Assembly (NCBI GenBank): GCA_017302355.1
Contig: JAFLDQ010000028.1
Coordinates: 1-28,615, forward strand
Direction of reading: 5' to 3'
Origin: Dechloromonas sp.
GTDB lineage: Bacteria > Pseudomonadota > Gammaproteobacteria > Burkholderiales > Rhodocyclaceae
DNA: 28,615 bases
Shown here: in pieces, positions 24,592 through 28,615 of the stretch
Numbering within the stretch: the stretch's first letter is position 1
How the letters are laid out: every line of letters starts with the position of its first letter
Program-made: the position numbers and the translations under genes
Notes under the pieces: generated by a model
Database searches by the model: none
The model's input: the letters and a program-made list of their open reading frames with translations, nothing else
What the model was told of the DNA's origin: nothing

Positions 24592-24932
24592 CGGGCACCG
24601 CCAGCGTAGTAGCGCGGCCCTGTAGTGCCCGGCCGAAGTTGCTTGTTCGCCTGGGCGGCTCTGCCTACCAGGTCGGCCGAGTAGGTGGCGCGCTCGAAGT
24701 CGGTGCCGAAACAGACCTTGACCACGGATGAAACTTGGCCGTCCTTGTGAACGGTGATCGAGCGCCGGCCGAACACCGGGAAACCCAGCAAAGCGCGCTG
24801 CGTTTCAGCATCAAGCCGGATGCTTTGCTCTTCCAGGCCGGCGAGCGCCACGGCCTCAAAGAACGTGTAGACGCTCGGGGCCTTGCCTTCATAGGCCCAT
24901 GCCGGGATCGCGGCGAAGTGAAGGGCGCTCAT
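24588..24932 (-). CDS. Unknown protein, second gene of the unassigned operon
   Basis: A 114-residue protein starting MSALHFAAIPAWAYEGKAPS, coupled to the genes on both sides by ATGA overlaps, which decides the start at 24932 rather than the longer Arg-rich extension. It has a mixed alpha/beta look (ITVHKDGQVSSVVKVCFGTD) and a Gly/Arg tail. Neither signal peptide nor known motif is visible. Genes called kluA/kluB exist in this part of some IncP-1 plasmids; I cannot confirm equivalence. Confidence 0.72.
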   Translation of the reverse strand: MSALHFAAIPAWAYEGKAPSVYTFFEAVALAGLEEQSIRLDAETQRALLGFPVFGRRSITVHKDGQVSSVVKVCFGTDFERATYSADLVGRAAQANKQLRPGTTGPRYYAGGAR

Positions 24933-25216
24933 TGCAGGCACCCGACAGCGGGACGGGCAACGGCTTCGAGCTGGGCGATGCGCTGCGCGGCCTGGCTCAT
25001 GCGTTCGCGGGCGGCCTCGATGCTGCGGCGCTGCTGCTCGCGGTCGTCCTGGTTGGCGCGCTTGCATTCCAGGGCATCGACTTCGGCCAGAACACGGCCG
25101 GCGATGCCTTGCCAGTTGCGCAGCTCGGCCGCGCCTACGCAAGCGTGATAGTCGACATTGACCACGCGGAAAAGGTGGTCGACGGCGTTTCGGAAGGTGG
25201 CGACTTTAACGATCAT
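24929..25216 (-). CDS. Unknown helical protein, first gene of the unassigned operon
   Basis: A 95-residue protein starting MIVKVATFRNAVDHLFRVVN. The second half is a coiled coil (DDREQQRRSIEAARERMSQA). The start at 25216 follows CCGGAGAA of the shared KorC leader. Its stop overlaps the next gene. Being first in a KorC-regulated operon suggests expression on entry into a new host, like klcA; the function is unknown. Confidence 0.75.
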   Translation of the reverse strand: MIVKVATFRNAVDHLFRVVNVDYHACVGAAELRNWQGIAGRVLAEVDALECKRANQDDREQQRRSIEAARERMSQAAQRIAQLEAVARPAVGCLQ

Positions 25217-25223
25217 CGGAAGT

Positions 25224-25297
25224 TCTCCGGTTGTAGACCTTGGCGAAATGCCCGGCCTTCAAGTGCTATATTAGGGCATAATGCCCTATGTTGTCAA
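25224..25297 (-). promoter_or_regulatory. KorC-controlled promoter and leader of the unassigned operon
   Basis: TTGACA (25292-25297) and TAATAT (25268-25273), 18-base spacing, with TAGGGCATAATGCCCTA at 25272-25288. The leader matches the klcA copy except for one base (GCGAAAT for GCGGAAT). Confidence 0.9.
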
Positions 25298-25327
25298 GTG
25301 TTTGGCGCTCTTCCTGGTCGAAAAGTT

Positions 25328-25343
25328 TTGACTCTTGAGGGGC
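25328..25343 (-). repeat. Solitary inverted iteron
   Basis: TTGACTCTTGAGGGGC is the oriV iteron in reverse orientation, about 500 bases from the main array. RK2 also has one inverted outlying iteron, thought to add to copy control through TrfA binding. Confidence 0.85.
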
Positions 25344-25680
25344 GGTAGCGGCTGGCCTGGCCGACCTCCTTCTTGGCGTTCAACCTGCGGCGGTTGCGTA
25401 CCGCTGACCTTCCAATCAGGCGCAAGCCGTGTTGCTGCCTCGGCTTGAAATCCGGGGAGTCCAGAGGGGCGGTAGCCCCTTTGGGCATAGCGCAGCGTAA
25501 GCGCACGAACTCTTCACCAGGCGCTTGTCGCCTGGTGGGCCAACACGGACGCGCCAACGGCGCGCACGATTGCGGGGTGAGGCCGCTACGCGGCCGAGGG
25601 GCGCAGCGCCCTGGGGGGATGGGAGGACGGCGAAGCCGGCCGGGAGGGATCGAGAAGGGGGGGTTTCCCCCCCTTCGGCG
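25344..25680. other. Non-coding flank and GC-rich hairpin region of oriV
   Basis: No gene is supported here. It contains perfect hairpins CACCAGGCG/CGCCTGGTG (25515-25537) and GGCCGC/GCGGCC (25582-25596), and a 10-base stem GAAGGGGGGG/CCCCCCCTTC with TTT loop (25654-25676), followed by a T run on plus. It corresponds to the GC-rich side of RK2 oriV. Confidence 0.65.
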
Positions 25681-25844
25681 GCCTCTTTTTTCAGCGCGCC
25701 CGATTTTTGCCTTTGCTGCCTATTTTTTCAGCACGCCGGTTATGTATTTTGGTTATAAACGGTTAAACCTGGTTAGAAGAGGGTTAGCGGCCTCGAAAAA
25801 CGGCGCTAAACCGTTGTCACGCCAAGGAAAACGGAAAAGCTGCC

Positions 25845-25950
25845 GCCCCTCATCAGTCAATAGTCGCGCCCCTCAAGAGTCAATACTTCGCCCCTCAAGA
25901 GTCAAAAAAACGCCCCTCATCAGTCAATAGTCGCGCCCCTCAAGAGTCAA
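25845..25950 (+). repeat. Array of five TrfA iterons
   Basis: GCCCCTCANNAGTCAA begins at 25845, 25868, 25890, 25912 and 25935, a period of 22-23 bases (about two helical turns). Copies one and four carry TC in the variable place, the others AG. Confidence 0.95.
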
Positions 25951-25975
25951 TAGCAAACAGGGGTTGCCAACAGGG

Positions 25976-25998
25976 TTATCCCCAGAAACTGTGGATAA
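25976..25998. promoter_or_regulatory. Pair of DnaA boxes
   Basis: TTATCCCCA (25976-25984) and TGTGGATAA (25990-25998, the consensus box on the other strand) face each other just right of the iteron array. Confidence 0.85.
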
Positions 25999-26050
25999 AT
26001 CCACTCGGGCGGCTGCTGGATGCACCAGGAAACGGCCGAAAACAGGCCGC

Positions 26051-26132
26051 GCCCCTCAAGAGTCAATAGCGCGAGGCCGCCGCAAGCCCCTTGCCGCCCC
26101 TCAAGAGTCAAAAGCTGCCCCTCAAGAGTCAA
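26051..26132 (+). repeat. Second group of three iterons
   Basis: GCCCCTCAAGAGTCAA at 26051-26066, 26096-26111 and 26117-26132. In RK2 a comparable trio outside the minimal origin lowers copy number. Confidence 0.93.
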
Positions 26133-26164
26133 GCGGCCGGAAGTTGTCCACCGGCCATCCACAA

Positions 26165-26260
26165 GCATCGCCGTTTCCGGCGAGGCTGCAGCTCATCATC
26201 GCCATTTGTGGCGATGCTCGAGGACGTGGCCAGCATCGCCAGTTCTGACGATGCCAGATC
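26165..26260. repeat. Dispersed palindromic repeat beside oriV
   Basis: Three units: CATCGCCG-TTTC-CGGCGAGGC followed by TGCAGCTCATC, then CATCGCCA-TTTG-TGGCGATGC, then CATCGCCA-GTTC-TGACGATGCC followed by AGATC. They share core and flanks with copies at 15437 and 22650. The following 240 bases to trfA hold no supported gene. Confidence 0.75.
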
Positions 26261-26499
26261 CGCAACGGTTGCCGCCGGCTGACCAGGCCGGCGAGGGCAT
26301 GGCGTGCGCGCCGTGCCAGCTCGGGGATAAGCCAAGCGGCAAAAGGGGGTGCCCGAAGGGCTGCCCCTTGTTGAGCGTGGAAAGGCGCTGGAAGCCCCGG
26401 AGCGAAGCGGAGAGGGGAGAGACTAGCCGGCAGCGCCGGCGACGGCTCGATGCGCAGCACGACATAGCCGGTTTTCGCGCCCGCGAAAATTCCCCTGCC

Positions 26500-26515
26500 G
26501 CCCCTCATCAGTCAA
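26500..26515 (+). repeat. Solitary iteron next to the trfA terminator
   Basis: GCCCCTCATCAGTCAA in direct orientation, 368 bases beyond the trio and abutting the trfA terminator. Confidence 0.87.
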
Positions 26516-26539
26516 AAAAAACGGGAGCCGAAGCCCCCG
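26514..26539 (-). terminator. Terminator after trfA
   Basis: CGGGAGC and GCCCCCG pair around CGAA (UUCG on the transcript), followed leftward by eight T. It keeps ssb-trfA transcription out of oriV. Confidence 0.9.
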
Positions 26540-26563
26540 CGTGATCTGCTCGATCTGGAAACC

Positions 26564-27784
26564 CTACCGCTCGCAATACACCAGGTCATCCTTGATCCAA
26601 ACGCCCTTGACCAAGCCGCTCTTCTGCAACTCGGTGCACGAGTCGTTGGCCTGCTCTCGCCATTTCTTCGCCAGTGCAACATCGGACGCGCACATTTGCT
26701 TGAAGGTATCCAACGCCAAGGGGAAAGGCTCCTTGTGAGTCGAAAAGTAATCGAACATCCGCCGCGTAATGGCCGACAACTTCCGGTATTTCTCCCAAAC
26801 AACCTTTGCGTAATGCCCGCCAGCAAAGAACAGCACCATTTCTTCCTCAAGCAAGACCCAGCAGCGGGACTTGCGTTTCTCGGTCTGCTCGACAAAGCCA
26901 AATTTCCGAATCAGGGACACCGCGATCTTCCCGACACGTTTGGAAGAGAACTTGACCGCCGTAGCCGTCAGCCGAGTCAAGCAATCCTCCACGCGCTTGT
27001 AATACTGCCCATTGACCGGCCAGCCCAAATCCTTGCAAAACTCATAGAGCGTGAAGGTCACGACTTCACCGACCGGCACGCGCTTTGCGTACTCCAAGAC
27101 TTGCAGAAAGACCAGCTCATCGTCATAGGCGCGCAGTTCCTCGCCGGTGTAGCTCATGCGTACATCGCGCATGACGTGGAAAAGCACCTCGTCTTTCAGC
27201 TCACGGCGCGGGGCGCGCTTATTGCGAACCGTGAAGAGCGCCGACCGGGCAAAGTCGTTAGGCATGCCGCGTTGGCTATCGCTCCACGGCGCGAGGTCGA
27301 ACAGGGAAAGCTGCAAGCTCTTCATCTGTTCCTTCGTGTGCTTGAGCAAGGCCGCGTCCTGGGCCTGCTCAACGGTCACGGCCAGCGCGTCGGTGGCCGT
27401 CTTGCTGTGCTTTGTAGCCATGTCACTCTTCCTTTCGCCGGCCAAGCCGTTGACGTGCTGCGCGACCGCTTCAATGAACGTCTGCCGCCGCTCGGCGGTG
27501 GCAGGGGCCGGCGGTTCCGCCGGCTGCGCCGGCGCGGCCTCGGGCTGCGCCGGCGGGGTCAGCTCGAACAGTTCCCCAACCGGCTTGAAAGCTGACCGAC
27601 CAGGGGCAGCGCCGGCCTTCTTGGCCGGCTTTTCCTTCCCGGCGGGCTTGGTTTCCTGCCCGGCGGTGCCGGATTCGCGCCGGGCGGCCGCCGTGCGTGC
27701 GGCCAGCGCGGCAGCATCGCCGGGGGGAAGCCCCCCAGCGATCAACTTGCGCTTGTATTCTTGCTCGTCGAAAGTATCCGGCAT
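26564..27784 (-). CDS. trfA: TrfA, replication initiator (TrfA1; TrfA2 from 27421)
   Basis: A 406-residue initiator (RK2 TrfA1 382) that binds the iterons and recruits DnaA and DnaB. Residues 1-121 are an Ala/Pro-rich extension needed in some hosts. An internal ATG at 27421 with GGAAGAG before it gives the 285-residue TrfA2, the same length as RK2 TrfA2. The winged-helix core spans about 190-390 (FCKDLGWPVNGQYYKRVEDC; YRKLSAITRRMFDYFSTHKE). It lies 30 bases after ssb in one operon. Confidence 0.97.
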   Translation of the reverse strand: MPDTFDEQEYKRKLIAGGLPPGDAAALAARTAAARRESGTAGQETKPAGKEKPAKKAGAAPGRSAFKPVGELFELTPPAQPEAAPAQPAEPPAPATAERRQTFIEAVAQHVNGLAGERKSDMATKHSKTATDALAVTVEQAQDAALLKHTKEQMKSLQLSLFDLAPWSDSQRGMPNDFARSALFTVRNKRAPRRELKDEVLFHVMRDVRMSYTGEELRAYDDELVFLQVLEYAKRVPVGEVVTFTLYEFCKDLGWPVNGQYYKRVEDCLTRLTATAVKFSSKRVGKIAVSLIRKFGFVEQTEKRKSRCWVLLEEEMVLFFAGGHYAKVVWEKYRKLSAITRRMFDYFSTHKEPFPLALDTFKQMCASDVALAKKWREQANDSCTELQKSGLVKGVWIKDDLVYCER

Positions 27785-27814
27785 TTGCTGGTTCCCTGGT
27801 CGGTTCTTGCGGGC

Positions 27815-28156
27815 TTACTGGCCGTGGCTAGGTGCCTTCGTATCGAGATATTCGATTTCCTCGGCAATGAAGTCAAAGCCGTATTCGGTCTTGTCGCCCT
27901 TTTCGTACTTGGTCGGCTCGATGCGGCCCTGGACAAAGACCTTGGAGCCTTTCCCAAGGTACTTGCCGGCATTCTCGGCCAGGGAGGCAAACGACTTGAT
28001 GCGGAAAAAGTCGGTTGCTTCTTTCTTCTCGCCGCCTTCGCCGCGCCAGGTGCGGTTTACGGCCATGTCGAAAACGGCGCGCTTGCTTGTTTCGCTTTGG
28101 CGAAACTCGGTATCGCGGGTAAGATTGCCGATAAATTGGAAGAGGTTATGGCTCAT
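27815..28156 (-). CDS. ssb: Plasmid single-stranded DNA-binding protein
   Basis: A 113-residue OB-fold protein, the length of RP4 Ssb: NLFQFIGNLTRDTEFRQSET, then KEATDFFRIKSFASLAENAG and KGSKVFVQGRIEPTKYEKGD. The long acidic tail of chromosomal SSB is missing, as is usual for this plasmid protein. First gene of the ssb-trfA operon. Confidence 0.96.
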   Translation of the reverse strand: MSHNLFQFIGNLTRDTEFRQSETSKRAVFDMAVNRTWRGEGGEKKEATDFFRIKSFASLAENAGKYLGKGSKVFVQGRIEPTKYEKGDKTEYGFDFIAEEIEYLDTKAPSHGQ

Positions 28157-28186
28157 GCATAGACTCCGTGGATTGTTGGAATCCGT

Positions 28187-28232
28187 AGTTTAGCTAAACC
28201 GCTTCCATAGGTCAAGAACTTTAGCGGCTAAA
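28187..28232 (-). promoter_or_regulatory. trfA operon promoter with KorA and KorB operators
   Basis: Leftward, TTGACC (28210-28215) and TAAACT (28187-28192) are spaced 17 bases. GTTTAGCTAAAC (28188-28199) overlaps the -10 and TTTAGCGGCTAAA (28220-28232) lies just upstream of the -35. The geometry matches the korA promoter. The KorB site also lies close to the divergent trbA promoter. Confidence 0.94.
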
Positions 28233-28263
28233 ATTGCCGCTCGCTCCCGGATGATGGTGGCCC

Positions 28264-28615
28264 TTGTATAACTACATTTTCTTTACGAACGTGCTGCGGC
28301 TCTTAGATGAGCTGCACATGACAAAGCATGAACTCTCCGAACGCTCGGGAGTTTCAATCTCATTCCTTTCCGATCTGACGACCGGGAAGGCTAACCCGTC
28401 CTTGAAGGTCATGGAGGCGATTGCGAAGGCGTTGGAAACACCACTGCCGCTGCTTCTCGAATCGACCGACTTGGACAAGGCCGCACTCGATGCGCTGGCC
28501 GGAGGCAAGGCCGTTAGTAGCGTGCCAGCCGGCTATCAGCGCGTTTCTGCCATTCTCCCGGACTATCATGCCTTCCTCGTAAAGCAATGGGCCGAAGAAA
28601 CACGAAAGAAACTAC
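28264..28615 (+). CDS. trbA: TrbA, repressor of transfer genes (3' end outside window)
   Basis: About 117 codons are visible. The helix-turn-helix is MTKHELSERSGVSISFLSDL, followed by TGKANPSLKVMEAIAKALET, and the C-terminal domain YQRVSAILPDYHAFLVKQWA resembles KorA. RP4 TrbA is about 121 residues, so only a few codons are missing. An upstream stop leaves TTG 28264 as the first possible start (then YNYIFFTNVLRLLDEL); GTG 28291 and ATG 28318 are alternatives, but the latter would cut into the repressor domain. TrbA represses the trb and tra promoters. Confidence 0.88.
   Translation, partial: MYNYIFFTNVLRLLDELHMTKHELSERSGVSISFLSDLTTGKANPSLKVMEAIAKALETPLPLLLESTDLDKAALDALAGGKAVSSVPAGYQRVSAILPDYHAFLVKQWAEETRKKL

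Larger units (their letters stand above)
25560..26132. other. oriV: Vegetative replication origin oriV
   Basis: The parts are in RK2 order from right to left: DnaA boxes (25976-25998), five iterons (25845-25950), an AT-rich stretch with repeated GGTTA-type motifs (about 25735-25800, likely the unwinding region) and a GC-rich hairpin block (25560-25680). Three further iterons lie to the right (26051-26132). TrfA, encoded 430 bases away, binds the iterons. Confidence 0.93.

Noticed and set aside
25294..25557. An 87-codon minus frame left of oriV
   Set aside because: Arg/Pro-rich composition, contains the inverted iteron and KorC promoter sequence, no ribosome binding site; treated as non-coding origin flank.
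25373..25930. A 185-codon plus frame across the oriV flank
   Set aside because: It runs through hairpins and iterons with low-complexity Arg/Gly composition.
25845..26132. Regularly spaced direct repeats resembling a CRISPR array
   Set aside because: The 16-base repeats have 6-7 base gaps, match the IncP iteron and lie beside DnaA boxes; no spacers or cas genes.
27156..28193. A 345-codon plus-strand frame across trfA and ssb
   Set aside because: Antisense shadow; both minus genes are recognised with correct length and internal start.
1..28615. tRNA, rRNA, insertion sequences, integrons or resistance genes
   Set aside because: None recognised on reading both strands; all long frames are accounted for by backbone genes.

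Overview
This window is plasmid backbone from an IncP-1-family conjugative plasmid, the broad-host-range group of RP4/RK2 and R751 found in Proteobacteria. The evidence is the gene order, protein sizes and regulatory sites: TrfA with a second internal start, Ssb, TrbA, KorA/IncC/KorB, Kfr, Kle and Klc genes, the TraD-TraM region, an RK2-type oriV, an RP4-type oriT, seven KorB operators, two perfect KorA operators and three KorC operators. I do not assign a subgroup. The window holds no transposon, resistance or catabolic gene, including between oriV and trfA, a usual insertion site in this family.

Layout. Positions 1-5899 (minus) are one uninterrupted reading frame that runs off the left edge. 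It joins an adenine-type DNA methyltransferase, a strawberry-notch/DarB-like superfamily 2 helicase and an ArdC-type antirestriction/metallopeptidase domain, and sits where traC (primase) is expected. Then come traD, traE, traF, traG and traI (with traH inside it in another frame) and traJ, all minus; oriT at about 13520-13600; and traK, traL, traM on plus to 15377. Beyond a terminator lies the kfrC-kfrB-kfrA block (15514-18400), then the central control operon korB-incC-korA (18568-20705), all minus. Next are kleF-kleE-kleA (20798-21721), korC-klcB-small gene-klcA (21870-24246) and an unassigned three-gene operon (24385-25216), each of the three led by a near-identical KorC-controlled promoter and leader. 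oriV covers about 25560-26132. trfA and ssb (26564-28156) are read leftward from a KorA/KorB-controlled promoter, and trbA enters rightward at the right edge.

How it works together. TrfA and host DnaA start replication at oriV. KorA, KorB, KorC and TrbA form a global repression network; IncC and KorB partition the plasmid; the Kfr proteins support maintenance. TraI/TraJ/TraH/TraK process oriT, TraG couples the relaxosome to the mating channel, TraF matures the pilin, and TraE is a topoisomerase. KlcA is an antirestriction protein.

The most unusual item is the giant protein at 1-5899. TraC primase of this family is known to travel to the recipient with the transferred strand, so a TraC carrying ArdC and DarB-like methyltransferase-helicase modules could be a delivered counter-defence protein, analogous to DarB of phage P1. 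Inside its linker, in another frame, lies a 113-codon ORF (4462-4803) with a strong ribosome binding site and better third-position GC than the host frame. That makes it a candidate overprinted gene.
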